Positions 30,052-40,712 of a stretch of 64,000 nucleotides of DNA are shown here, piece by piece. The stretch's first letter is position 1. Each line of letters opens with the position of its first letter. Below the pieces are notes generated by a model. It was given only the letters and a program-made list of their open reading frames with translations, did no database searches and was not told the DNA's origin. Location: NCBI GenBank assembly GCA_014905825.1, contig JACGCN010000003.1, positions 930,001 to 994,000 on the forward strand, in the 5' to 3' direction. Origin of the DNA: Lyophyllum atratum. Lineage: Eukaryota; Basidiomycota; Agaricomycetes; Agaricales; Lyophyllaceae. Both the position numbers and the translations under genes were made by a program.

Positions 30052-33000
30052 GTGATCCGCCCAATTTCACGCGAAGGTGAAATGTAAGCTCGAAGGGCGA
30101 TTTCAAGAGTCTGGTTGAGTATCTCGGTCTGTCCATCGGCTTGCGGGTGAAAGGCAGTCGTCAGAGAACGCTTCATTCCCATAAGCCTACAAATCTCTCG
30201 CCAGAAATCGTTTTTCCATCGAGTGTCCCTATCTGTGATAACCTGCCGCGGAATGCCGTATTGACAGATAACGTGTTTGAAGAATAAAAGAGCTGTCTCA
30301 TCTTCGGTGATAGTCGTGGTACAAGGAATGAATATACCGTACTTCGTAAGCTTGTCGACTATGACCAAAACGTTATCGAACCCGTTTGACAAAGGTAGTT
30401 CCGGAATAAAGTCCATCGTAACGACTTCAAAGGGCTGTGAAGGAATGGGAATGGGTTGAAGTAGTCCTTTAGGAGCGGTACGGCGAGGTTTGGATTTTTG
30501 ACAGATGTCGCAAGTGTTTGTGAAAAGCTTTACCTCGCGTGACATGCGAGGCCAGTAGTAGGTAGCCGCCAATCGATTATAGGTCTTGTGATAACCGGCG
30601 TGCGCAGCTTCCGAGATCGTATTGTGGACCTCGTTCATTATCTCGCTTCTTAGCGAACCGGGAACGCAAAGTCGGTTATTACCCTGCCAATCTTCAAAAT
30701 AGATCAAACCGTCTTCACTATAATGATATTGTGGATAATGAGGGTTAGACCAATCGCGCTCACCCTTCCAATCCTTAATCACCTCGCGAAAATGCGAATC
30801 CGCTAGATATCCCTCCCTCCATCGTGCTATCTCGTCCTTAGAAATCCCGATGAGGATGGAATACGACCGAGATGTGACGTACGGAACGGGAATTGATAAG
30901 GACCCTGACTCGGGATCGAGAAGATCGGAGCTAAAAGTTAACGCTGATCCGGCGTGGTCCCTAGATTCCTCGCTCATGACGTACCGGGTTGCGACAGTCA
31001 AGACCTTTTCCTCGAATCGCTCACCAAGTTCGGCATATACAGCTCTGAGGGGATCCTCCGATCCATTGAGGGTTAACGTTCGCGTATCATCAGTGGCAGG
31101 ACCCGACTCGAAAGGAACACGACGCCGAAGGCGGGAAATAGGGTCGACGTTGGAATGGACGCGTCCGGCGCGATGGATAATTCTCATGTTAGGATAGGCT
31201 GAGAACACTGTTCCCCAGGTAAGCAGTCGCCGATTAACGTTCTGGAACGTCTTACTCCACGTGAGGGCCGCGTGGTCTGTGATTGCTAAAACCTGCTCTC
31301 CCTCAAGGAACGGCTGGAATTTAATTAGCGCCTCTTTTAATGCGAGGGCTTCACGCTCTGTTGGTGAGTAGTTCCTCTCTGCTGACTTGAGGACTCTCGA
31401 CCAATAGCTAACCACTCTTTCAACATAAACCGTTGTTTCTTCGAAGGACTCTGCCCATACCCCAGGTGTCGGCACGTCGTTAGATTCCTTTGAGAGAGCT
31501 GGGACTAAGTTAGGCACAGGTTCCTTATTAGAATATGCCTTCTGAAGTCGCTCGTAAACTCGAGTACCCTTAAGATCTCGTATCAAGATAGGTTGGACCT
31601 GTTGCAAGATCCCAGCCAGTCCGTAGTCGCAAGCATCCGTATAGACGCGATAAGGTCGTCCTGGCATAGCGTATCCACGAACTGGAGCGTTGGTAAGTAC
31701 TTGTTTACAAAGATCGAACGCCTCTTGGTGTAATTCCGACCATTCCCAGGTGTTCTCCTTCTTGAGTAGTTGGAAAAGAGGGTGGGCTATCCACGCATAG
31801 AACGGAACATAGGAGGAGAAGTATACCATCATGCCAAGAAACACTTGTAGCTCGTTGACGTTCCTCGGTATATCTAGTTGAAGTATGGCATCCACTTTTT
31901 CCTTATGAGTTGAGAGTCCGAGGCGTGATACCTTCTGGCCTAGAAGTAGGAGTGATTGGTAGGCAAAATGGCACTTAGATGGGGAGAGGGTGATATTGGC
32001 TGCGGTAATCGCCTTGAGGACCTGATCTAAGTGCGACAAGTGATCCTCGAAAGATAGAGAGAAAACAACTATGTCGTCGATATATACGAGCGCGAAGATC
32101 CATAGAAATGGAGCTAGTACATTCTGCATGACTCGTTGAAACACGCTGGGTCCGTTCCGATATCCAAAAGGCATTCGACGGAATTGCCAGAGCCCCCGAT
32201 GTGTACGGAATGCTAACTTCTCGGCTGCGTTATCAGACATGGTTAGTTGGGTGAAGCCTGCCAACGCGTCCAGCGTCGTAAGCCATTGTGATCCAGTCAA
32301 TGCTTGAAGGATATCTTCTTGTTTGGGGATAGGAAACTCATCTGGGATAACCATCTCGTTCAATCTACGGAGATCGATGACCATTCGAGGCTTCGCGTTT
32401 CGATAAACAATAAAGACCGGCGCTGCCCAAGGGCTTTTGGATGGCTCAATAACGCCGAGCTTGATCCAAGCATCCATTTGTTTATCGATGACCTCTCGTT
32501 TGGCTGGTGAAGCGGGAAATGGCGGTAACGAAACAGGAGTAGCATTGGGTTTCATCGCTATCTCTACTCGCTCATCGAAGTGTCCTAATCGTCCGTCTAA
32601 CCCAAAAACCTGTTCGTGACGCAGCAGTAGTTCTTCCATCTTCCTTCGCTGCGCTGGAGATAGATCCTTAGATATTTCTACCTCCGTGAGAAGTTGTGCG
32701 CGCGGGACGGAATCCGGAGGAGCTTCTGCTGTCTTTGGCCCTCCCTCGAGTGGTTCCTCTGCTAGTGGATCGTCCATTTCTGTTGCGTTCCTTTGAGCTT
32801 TAGATGAAATATCCGTGATGCTGCTCACCGTATTAGATTGAACTGAATTAGAGTTGGCGCTTACTATGGCTTGAATAAGTCTTCCGTGTGTTTGAACAGC
32901 GGTTCGCTGTGCAGGAGTGAGCTTGCTGTCCCTATCTAGCCATGTTCGAGGATTGCGTCCTATTCCAAGCAGCTGACCCTCCGCGATAATGATAGGGGAG

Positions 33001-36000
33001 GCGGAGAAGTTAGCGACGTGTAAGATAGGGTTATCGATAGAGATGAGAGAATCGCCACTACCGTATATGTCGTCGATGTTAGCCGCGTAGTCGATCTTTC
33101 GTTCCACAAAAAGTGTTGTTACGTTCCTGGGGAAGGTGACGCGCAAAGGGATCGCTTTGCTTATACCTGGAGGTAAGACTATCCGTCGGCTAGATCGTAC
33201 CTCAGTATTACCGTAGGTTTTGCGAAGGTTCCGTTTGATCCGTTGATTCTTTCTATGAGCGCGATTACGAGGAATCCGAGCATAAACATCCTGCAATGTC
33301 CTGATCTTATAAGCGTGCACGTTATCTTCGGGTAAAGAAGGCGCAGTAGAACTTTCTACGAGGATGGTGCGATCGCAGTCTCCGAAGGTAATGAAGCTTT
33401 GGCCTTCAATTCGTCGGACCGAGATTTGGTACTGATCGGCGAAATCGTTACCCAAGATGAATGGCGTAGTCATACCCTTGACGACGTAGGCCTCGACGCT
33501 TATCTTTACTGGTCCCTCAGATGCATGGAAGAATAAGTCGAGGTTAACGAAGCCGGAGATAGTGCTGGTTCCGGTGACCTGGATTAGATTAATCTTCTGT
33601 CCAACTCGTTGCTTGGGCTTAGCTGTTAGAGAGTCGAACATCTCCTGCGAGATTAAAGTAATGTCTGATCCGGAATCAATAATGACGGCCATAGGATCCA
33701 GATCCACTCCTCCTACCGTGGCTGTAGCTTGCGTGGCCTGCGATCCTAGGAAGGCGCAACCGGGTGGTCGTGACATCAACCTCTTGAGTTCGACGGTTGA
33801 TTGTCGAGGGCTGTTCTGATTCTCCGTTTGTACGAGATAGTTTCTAGCCGATATATCTCTGGCTAAGCGCCTTCGTGAACGTCGATTTAAAGGATGTTTG
33901 AATGTGTGAGGAGCACACGACGTCTTCAGGGAACGCGTAAAAGCGTTTGAGTCGACGCTGTCATTAATTTCTTCGTTAGAAGGTCCCTCCAGGTCCGTTG
34001 AGTCCCTTGTGAGCTCAGTGGTAGTCTGGAGGGCAGAATCAAAATCCTCGGAATCCGATTCGAGAGCGTAATAGAGATCGTCGTAATCGCGTTGTGCTCG
34101 TGCATCCTCATCCGAAGTTACCGCTAAATTAGCTCTTGCCGCCCTATTACCCTGGAAAGCATGCTTGCACTCGTTGTCCCAGTGCATTTCACTTCCGCAA
34201 TGACGGCAAGGTCGCGCGCCTTTATCCTTGGGAGTAGCCTTCCTGCGCGAAACGTTCGCGTCATCCTTCGGATACCTTGGAGGCTCTAAAGTTCTCGAAA
34301 CGCCTACTAAGTTAACCCGGGAATTGTAACCGTTTCGAGTTCCTTCACGATTATTACCCTGATTCCTAAAGTTGTTAGATTCATATCGATCGGATCGGTA
34401 AGAATTCGCGGTGGTTGAATCTAACTTCATGAGCGTGTCCTCATGGAATCGGATAGCTGCTTGGAACTCGATGACATCCAGGTACAGTTGCGTGGTAAGG
34501 ATTGTGTTCCAGCTGGCTGGGGCGCCCTCCATTACCTCGAGTATAACCTCCGAGTCGTCCAGTGTATAGACGGTATTCAGCAGTTCGGCCTTACGAATGT
34601 AGTATTCGCTGGGAGTTTCGCGACTACAACCAGATTCTCTGTAGCTAGCACGGATAGCTCGGGCTTTCTGTCTGTCGAGCCACTTCCTGTTCATGAAATA
34701 AGATGAAATACAATTTCGCAACGTATCCCAATTTCGTTCTACAGTTTCCCTGTAAGCTACTGGAAGTGACCAGTACCAGGTCTCCGCGCTGCCCTCGAAT
34801 CGGCGGGGAACTACGGTTCCAAGCTGCGTGAATATAGTGTTGGACATTCGAGCTATGTTATTCACCTTTGACAACCATCTTACAATGGTATCCGTGTTCC
34901 CATCCCACTTAGGTACGTTCTCAAATTTGAGTTTGAAGTCAAAGTGTGGCTCCGTTGGCGGACGCGAAGGCCGATCTCCTGGGATCCTATTACCCCTAGG
35001 AGGTCCGTTACCTCTGTTGGGACCGCCTCCTCCTTCGCTATCGCTAGGATCGTCGTCGGGGGGACCTCCTCCTGAGGGGCGCCAGCCTGGGTTCGAGCGT
35101 TGGCTACCTTGCCGACTGGGGAGATTCCGTCGATTGTTATTGTTCCTATTATTCCTATCATGGTTGTCGTCGCTAGGATCGTCATCCGGTGGATTCGGAG
35201 GTCCTGCTCGGTGACCTTGACGGGCGCGTGAGGCTGAGGAGACAGGTCGATCCTGGTTGTGAATGCCTTCGTTAGCACCTTCGAATCCCTCTCCTATATT
35301 ATCGAGCACCTCACGCATCCGGGAAGTGGGAGGTCTTGCAGTAACTCGTTGATGCATCCTATTCTGTAATGTTCTGGCCGTCGCGTTTCCCTGGTGGTAA
35401 ATATTCGAAGTTCTTCGAACCCGCGGTCCGCCTGTTTCCCATCTTGGATGTGGTGCCTGCCTTTCGTCGTCGGGGAACGCGCGAATGGGGTCATCTAGAT
35501 GAGGAGGGGCTTCTCTAGTGGGCCTAGGAGCTTCTATTACCAGGTCCGATGCGGTGGTCCTAGATACTAGGTCGGTGTTGCGCGGGGTGTCAGTCTGAAA
35601 GTTGTAAACCTCGTCAAAAATATGATAGAAGCGTTCAACCTCGGTCCTGAAGCAAATAGCCAGTATCTCGAAATCATTAGCCGCGTGAAACTCACCGATA
35701 TTCCCCTGCTTTCCCCAAGTAGGAAGGTCTGGAATAGGAGTCCCGTTAGCTAAGAGGATATCGCCAAGCTTCGCTTTCACCTTAAGCATCCGACCAAGTA
35801 AAGCTGAATAGTGCTGCCGTTTGACTGCAAAGGCCTCGCCTTCGTCCGTTGCGGTGCTGACAGTAAGGCAGTCAGAAAGGATGGTGTCGAGGAGCGATGA
35901 TTCATCCAGAAAAACGTCCCTGAGGTGTCGACGAGAGAAAATCCTCGTGGTGTTTCGGAGGTAGGGTTTTTCGAAAACCTCTGATCCCGTTTGGATAGCG

Positions 36001-36266
36001 GCAAAACGTCGATCGGTGAGTTCCTGGTTGGTGCGATAAGTCTGATAGGCCTTGAGGCTAGGGATGTCGATGTAGTAGGACTCCGGGTTGATCGTGAACT
36101 CATGGGGGCTAACGGCATCCTGGAATCCCGTTAACGCCGGCGCATTAAAGATGGCGTTGGAAGGAACTCGTTCCGAGCTGTCGGTTGTCGGTGTCGGGCT
36201 ATTCAAGGCAGTAAGAGGAGAATTGGATAACTCGGGGAAGTCCTCTAAAGAGGTATTCGTAGCCAT
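30039..36266 (-). CDS. gypsy-3 Gag-Pol polyprotein
   Basis: 2075 residues open in one frame from MATNTSLEDFPELSNSPLTA. Gag is followed by an Asn/Pro/Gly-rich linker. Capsid is WDGNTDTIVRWLSKVNNIAR to WYWSLPVAYRETVERNWDTL. The zinc knuckle is CRHCGSEMHWDNECKH near residue 690, and the protease is AVIIDSGSDITLISQEMF near 863. RT has WAAPVFIVYRNAKPRMVIDL, DALAGFTQLTM and the catalytic ALVYIDDIVVFS near 1394. RNase H starts at YRVYTDACDYGLAGI, with a roughly 60-residue insert before VVSYWSRVLKSAERNYS. Integrase has the HHCC zinc site (HAGYHKTYNRLAATYYWPRM, CDICQKSK) and a DDE core (VTMDFIPELP, ITDRDTRWKNDF, HPQADGQTEILNQTLE). The frame ends in integrase because of the one-base loss. Confidence 0.93.
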   Translation of the reverse strand: MATNTSLEDFPELSNSPLTALNSPTPTTDSSERVPSNAIFNAPALTGFQDAVSPHEFTINPESYYIDIPSLKAYQTYRTNQELTDRRFAAIQTGSEVFEKPYLRNTTRIFSRRHLRDVFLDESSLLDTILSDCLTVSTATDEGEAFAVKRQHYSALLGRMLKVKAKLGDILLANGTPIPDLPTWGKQGNIGEFHAANDFEILAICFRTEVERFYHIFDEVYNFQTDTPRNTDLVSRTTASDLVIEAPRPTREAPPHLDDPIRAFPDDERQAPHPRWETGGPRVRRTSNIYHQGNATARTLQNRMHQRVTARPPTSRMREVLDNIGEGFEGANEGIHNQDRPVSSASRARQGHRAGPPNPPDDDPSDDNHDRNNRNNNNRRNLPSRQGSQRSNPGWRPSGGGPPDDDPSDSEGGGGPNRGNGPPRGNRIPGDRPSRPPTEPHFDFKLKFENVPKWDGNTDTIVRWLSKVNNIARMSNTIFTQLGTVVPRRFEGSAETWYWSLPVAYRETVERNWDTLRNCISSYFMNRKWLDRQKARAIRASYRESGCSRETPSEYYIRKAELLNTVYTLDDSEVILEVMEGAPASWNTILTTQLYLDVIEFQAAIRFHEDTLMKLDSTTANSYRSDRYESNNFRNQGNNREGTRNGYNSRVNLVGVSRTLEPPRYPKDDANVSRRKATPKDKGARPCRHCGSEMHWDNECKHAFQGNRAARANLAVTSDEDARAQRDYDDLYYALESDSEDFDSALQTTTELTRDSTDLEGPSNEEINDSVDSNAFTRSLKTSCAPHTFKHPLNRRSRRRLARDISARNYLVQTENQNSPRQSTVELKRLMSRPPGCAFLGSQATQATATVGGVDLDPMAVIIDSGSDITLISQEMFDSLTAKPKQRVGQKINLIQVTGTSTISGFVNLDLFFHASEGPVKISVEAYVVKGMTTPFILGNDFADQYQISVRRIEGQSFITFGDCDRTILVESSTAPSLPEDNVHAYKIRTLQDVYARIPRNRAHRKNQRIKRNLRKTYGNTEVRSSRRIVLPPGISKAIPLRVTFPRNVTTLFVERKIDYAANIDDIYGSGDSLISIDNPILHVANFSASPIIIAEGQLLGIGRNPRTWLDRDSKLTPAQRTAVQTHGRLIQAIVSANSNSVQSNTVSSITDISSKAQRNATEMDDPLAEEPLEGGPKTAEAPPDSVPRAQLLTEVEISKDLSPAQRRKMEELLLRHEQVFGLDGRLGHFDERVEIAMKPNATPVSLPPFPASPAKREVIDKQMDAWIKLGVIEPSKSPWAAPVFIVYRNAKPRMVIDLRRLNEMVIPDEFPIPKQEDILQALTGSQWLTTLDALAGFTQLTMSDNAAEKLAFRTHRGLWQFRRMPFGYRNGPSVFQRVMQNVLAPFLWIFALVYIDDIVVFSLSFEDHLSHLDQVLKAITAANITLSPSKCHFAYQSLLLLGQKVSRLGLSTHKEKVDAILQLDIPRNVNELQVFLGMMVYFSSYVPFYAWIAHPLFQLLKKENTWEWSELHQEAFDLCKQVLTNAPVRGYAMPGRPYRVYTDACDYGLAGILQQVQPILIRDLKGTRVYERLQKAYSNKEPVPNLVPALSKESNDVPTPGVWAESFEETTVYVERVVSYWSRVLKSAERNYSPTEREALALKEALIKFQPFLEGEQVLAITDHAALTWSKTFQNVNRRLLTWGTVFSAYPNMRIIHRAGRVHSNVDPISRLRRRVPFESGPATDDTRTLTLNGSEDPLRAVYAELGERFEEKVLTVATRYVMSEESRDHAGSALTFSSDLLDPESGSLSIPVPYVTSRSYSILIGISKDEIARWREGYLADSHFREVIKDWKGERDWSNPHYPQYHYSEDGLIYFEDWQGNNRLCVPGSLRSEIMNEVHNTISEAAHAGYHKTYNRLAATYYWPRMSREVKLFTNTCDICQKSKPRRTAPKGLLQPIPIPSQPFEVVTMDFIPELPLSNGFDNVLVIVDKLTKYGIFIPCTTTITEDETALLFFKHVICQYGIPRQVITDRDTRWKNDFWREICRLMGMKRSLTTAFHPQADGQTEILNQTLEIALRAYISPSREIGRITWTS

Positions 36267-36468
36267 GATTCCCGAATGCTGGTTGATCTGTTACTAGAGA
36301 TAATCAGTTCTTAATTAGAAGGAAATAGAATCGTACGTTGGTCCAAGTCTGGTGACAAAAATTCAAAGATGATTCTGTTGGTTGGTTCGTAGATAGATAG
36401 TAGATAGCTTGTAGGGCTAGAAACTGAAAGAATTGACGATGTCTTCAGTTTCCGGGTGTGTCCACCAA
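36267..36468. other. 5' leader of gypsy-3
   Basis: About 200 bp between the gag start and the 5' LTR. On the element strand the LTR ends ...TTCAACA and is followed by TTGGTGGACACACCC, the likely primer-binding site. The tRNA was not identified. Confidence 0.5.
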
Positions 36469-37143
36469 TGTTGAAGATCGGAGATAATCGTTAGATAAGA
36501 TAAGATCTTCACGCGAGGTTCAATAACCGTGACAAGTCAATATGTATTGAGTTTCTAAGTTTCAACTGATAATAGTTATCTCAAACCGCCGCACTGGCGT
36601 TGACGATGTTAACAGGACTCCTGTTAAGATCTAGATAAGCTATTTATAAGTTGATGACACTTGCGCGCTGCAAGGATCGACACTTAAGAGAAGTCAAGAT
36701 GTATTGATAAATCAATGATATTGGATGTAAAGATGAAGATACAAGTAGGCTACTGTTCGTCTTTATATACTAGAGATTCATTGCTGAGTCAGGCAATGGA
36801 ACGATGAGGAAAGCGAGGTCGCGAATGTTCTTTCAAAGTCTTGAAAGATCCGGTCGCGCGCCTGATCGAAGTTCCCGCGCCCGAGGGAAGTTCCCGCGCC
36901 TGAAGGAGTTCCCGCGCCTGAAGGAAGTTCCCGCGCCTGAGGGAAGTTCACGCGCCTGAGGACATTTCCGAGAAGTCGTTGCCAAACAAATACTCGGTCA
37001 CGGCTTCAAGGAATGTCCCGAGTCCCGAGACGCTATTGTCAAACAACAATAAATGATCGTGAACTTATTAGTATTTCCTGTATCGAGGCTTCTAATCTGT
37101 AAGGTAACTATGAACGGTGTGGTAACAACACATATCCATAACA
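36469..37143 (-). repeat. Right (5') LTR of gypsy-3
   Basis: 675 bp, TGTTGAAG...CATAACA, uninterrupted. It serves as the template that shows how the left LTR was split by the Ngaro insertion. Confidence 0.93.
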
Positions 37144-37488
37144 CGCGCGCGTAGGCATACGTAGGCTTTCGAAGTCCGGTTGGGTCCGGTTTTCGGCCCA
37201 TTTTGGCCGCAACCGGAACCGCGACCAGTTGGCAAACTTACAGAAAACTACGACTGGCAACCGAACCGTCTTCAACCGGTCGTTATCGGTTGCGTCGACG
37301 CCAGCGACCGGTTTCGACCGGTTCGGACTGGACCCAGTTCCAACCGGTCGCAGTCAGTCCCAACCGGTCGTAACCGATGAGAAGGCCGCAATATCACTCA
37401 TATGTCCACTCAAAACACAATATCCTATTAAGTATAATACATACATTAGCAGGTACATAGTATACAAGAACCTGGATTAGAAACTAGC

Positions 37489-38301
37489 ACAGGGTGCAAG
37501 CGACAATATTTTCATAAAAGGTACCTTGAACAAATAGTGAAGGAAGACCTTATATACTGAGATTATGCAAGGGCATCATATTGTAAATCAAATATTTAGT
37601 TCTAGTTAAGAAAATATAGTGAGCAAAATTGTGATCTTATGATAGAACATATTCTGGATAAATTTATCATATCTTCAGAAAAAGAGCAGGCATTATATGA
37701 TGAACATAAGGTATATCCTTTCAAGATAATTTCATAGAAGACATGGTGAAAATATACTTCATATTTGTAGCATATAACCCCTAATAAAATTCAAAATATC
37801 TTCACACTATTTTCACAATATGATTAGTGAAGATTTTAAAATACCTTCACCATACCTCAGGATCAAACAGCAACATGGTGAAAATATTCTAAATATCTAG
37901 CAATATGGTGAAGATATTCTGAATATCTCACTATGTTGCAGATATATTTAAGATTTTTCTGCTGATCATATTGTAAAAATAGTATAATCATATTTTGAAT
38001 TTCTTTAGGGGACATATGCTGCAAATATGAAGTAAATTTGCACTTTGTCCTTCATACAATTATCTTGGAAGAATATAGCTTATATTCATCATATAATGCT
38101 TGCTCTTTTACTGAAAATACAGTGAATTTATTCAGAACACGTCCTCTGATAATATAATAACTTTGCTCACTATATTTTCTTGTATGAAATTCAATATTTG
38201 ATTCACAATATGATACCTCTACATAATCTGAACATATAAGGTATTCCTTTACTATTTGTTCAAGATACCTTTCATGAAAATATTGTCCTTCGCACCCTGT
38301 G
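37489..38301. mobile_element. AT-rich foldback (MITE-like) element
   Basis: 813 bp that is one imperfect palindrome over almost its whole length: the left end CACAGGGTGCAAGCGACAAT pairs with the right end, and pairing continues to the centre near 37895. It is flanked by TAG on both sides (37486-37488 and 38302-38304), a possible 3-bp duplication. No protein is supported. Internal motifs such as ATGGTGAA followed by GATATTCT recur. Confidence 0.75.
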
Positions 38302-38304
38302 TAG

Positions 38305-38779
38305 AGAAATAAGTAATGACAACAAGTGCCGCCAACAATGGCGCAGAATCGTCCGATGACATGGGGGCCCTGACATCGCAATGGTCAGGCGAGTCGTGAC
38401 GTGGGCATAGGTTGGGGAGGTGGCGGCAGTCAGGAGATGTGGGAGGGGTTGGGTGACGTGGTGGGGTTGTGGTGAGCAGCGGCGGCCTGCGGTCGCTGGG
38501 TGACGTGGCAGTCGACGTGGCAGTGGTAGGCCGCGTTGGGTGTCATCGGGCGGCATGGCGAGGTTCTGGGTGCGCAGTGGCGGCCTGGGCGGATGGTGAC
38601 GTGGCAGTCAGCGTCGTGGCTGTGGGCTGTGTGTCTTGGGTGTCGTCGGGTAACATGGCGGGGTGCAGGCAGGCTGTAGTTCCTGGGTGACATCTCCAGG
38701 TAGCAAGGGACGACGGGGTGTGTGTGCACAGACTTACCTGGCGGCTCTCCCCCGGCTGGGGTCTGCCCTGCTCAACCCC
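38305..38779. other. GC-rich internal part of hAT-2
   Basis: G-rich plus strand with frequent GTGACGTGGC and TGGGTG motifs (38390-38730). Open frames here come from base bias. No gene seen. Ends at the copia target ACCCC. Confidence 0.5.
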
Positions 38780-39047
38780 TGTTCGAGAGAATCCTACGTA
38801 CCGTACATAGAGTTACTTCCGCATTCCGTTTAGTTTACTTATGTTTGCCCCTACCTACAATTTTCCCTCGACGCTCGCTCCTGCACACCTCAGCCGTTTA
38901 CCCTAACGTCTGAGGTGTGTAACTCTACTATATTCCGTCTTATAACTTACTGATTATATTTACCTAGTTCTTACATTACGTCTGACAGGTAGATACTTAA
39001 TATCAGCCGTTTACCCTAACGTCTGAGTTCTTACATTACGTCTGACA
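38780..39047 (+). repeat. 5' LTR of copia
   Basis: 268 bp. It contains CAGCCGTTTACCCTAACGTC and TTCTTACATTACGTCTGACA, each twice. The downstream GGTTATAGGCCCC is the likely primer-binding region. Confidence 0.92.
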
Positions 39048-39128
39048 GGTTATAGGCCCCGTCCTCCATACTGCGCAGCGCACTCACACGTCCTAAAAAA
39101 CCCCTACGGCTCATATATCTTATCGATC

Positions 39129-40712
39129 ATGTCCCCATCCTCGACTCTACCCCTGATCACGCTCGCGGAAGCCGACAAACTCCGTGGGCACGAAAATTAC
39201 CCTGCATGGCGAACCCTGATGGAAATACACGGAAAACCAAAAGGTCTACTGAAGTACTGGAGCAATAAAATCAATATCCCCGCCGGAGCCGAGCTCCCTG
39301 AGGACTCGGAGGGGGAAGAAGACGACACAACAAAACCCTCGCCCTCACCTCCAATACCGTCCATCGTCGTCACCCCTGATATCGAACCCAAACCAACTCC
39401 ACTCCATTCCACTACACCTAGCGTGCTTGAGTACGAACTCCGCGAAAGCGTAGCCCTGTCATCAATCTTGGCGAACATCGCCGACATCACTGGCTCGGGT
39501 ATCAACTCACACGGCAGCTCACACGCCGCGTGGGCGCTTCTCAAAGACCAATATGGAAGGACCACTGATCGCGCCAGGAACATGCGCGAAGATGCGCTCG
39601 CGGCCTGTAAATTGGAAGAGGGGGGAAAGGTGGCGGGAGAGGACGGACATATCGAGAAGATGCGTACCTTGCGCAAGCGCGCCAACGATGCAGGTGCGGG
39701 TATCAATGACGCCCGTTTCATCACCAAACTCCTAGACTCCTTCCCCGAGTCCTGGGACCCTGTTGTCACGCCTATGTACAGCGAGCAGAACCTCAGCACG
39801 ATCATCATGAACCTAACCGCCCACGCTGAAAAACTCACCATGCGCGAATCTAAAACCAAAAAGACCCCTCCTGCAGCCGATGCTGTTCGCGCGCTCGAAG
39901 CTACTGTGCTCGCGCTCCAAGCTGAAATCAAAACATTCCGGTCAAACTCGTCAAACCGAGGCGGCTCCACCAACCCCAATAAAGCTCACCTAAAATGCTC
40001 GAACACCGCCAACTGCGGTAAGATTGGACATCTTATCGCAGACTGCTTCCAGCTCGGCGGGGGGAAGGCCGGGCAGTACCCGCACTGGTGGCAAGGGAAA
40101 CGAACAGCACCAGCAGCCATTGCGAGTGCCAATATGGCAACCGCTTCTACTACGGTGGATGGTCCTGTAGAAAGCGGAATCCACTACGCACTATCTGCAT
40201 CTATAGATATGGACGAAATCCTAAAGTTAATCGAAGAAAACTCACCTATCGAACAAAAAGTCGCCCTCGCGGCCGCCGAAAACCCCAACTCCCTATCCTC
40301 CACTGCCTCAGTTGCCGACTCCGGATGCACCACGTATTTCTTCAAGGACCGGAACTTCTTCAGCGCATACACGGCGTTGAAGGAGGTTGTTGGCCAGTCG
40401 TCGAAGAAGGGGGCGAACTTTTCAGTTCTAGGGATCGGTAGTGTCGAAATGAAGGTCGTCCACAACAAAAAGGAACACACCTTAGTCTTTAATGGTGCCC
40501 TACACGCCCCAGATGTCACCGCCAACCTCATATCCATCAGCAAGCTGGACCTCGCTGGATGGGACATTGTTTTCGGTAGTCAGCGCGTGCGTTTCTTCAA
40601 GAATAAAGAAGAAATATTCACCGGAGCCTCGCGCTCCAAGCTGAAATCAAAACATTCCGGTCAAACTCGTCAAACCGAGGCGGCTCCACCAACCCCAATA
40701 AAGCTCACCTAA
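39129..40712 (+). pseudogene. copia Gag and protease, first duplicate copy
   Basis: Starts MSPSSTLPLITLAEADKLRG. A UBN2/copia Gag follows (ENYPAWRTLMEIHGKPKGLL, ALLKDQYGRTTDRARNM, LDSFPESWDPVVTPMYSEQN), then a zinc knuckle-like CGKIGHLIADCFQLGG and the aspartic protease segment VADSGCTTYFFKDRNFF. The real frame runs to FTGAS at about 40628; the remaining residues to the stop at 40712 come from running out of frame into the second copy of the duplication. Confidence 0.88.

Larger units (their letters stand above)
9039..37143 (-). mobile_element. gypsy-3: young Ty3/gypsy chromodomain element with an Ngaro nest in its 3' LTR
   Basis: Minus-strand gypsy element flanked by the 5-bp duplication CGCGC (9034-9038 and 37144-37148). 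The right LTR is 36469-37143 (675 bp). The left LTR is 9039-9537 plus 27712-27887, also 675 bp once the insert is removed, and the two read the same along their length, which points to a recent insertion. Coding order: one 2075-residue gag-pol frame, a frameshifted integrase tail with chromodomain, and a separate third ORF. The purine tract CTGGGGGGGCTA precedes the 3' LTR on the element strand. Confidence 0.92.

Noticed and set aside
38272..38729. His/Pro/Thr-rich open frames on the minus strand
   Set aside because: They arise from GTGACGTGG-type repeats inside hAT-2; no start, intron or domain evidence.
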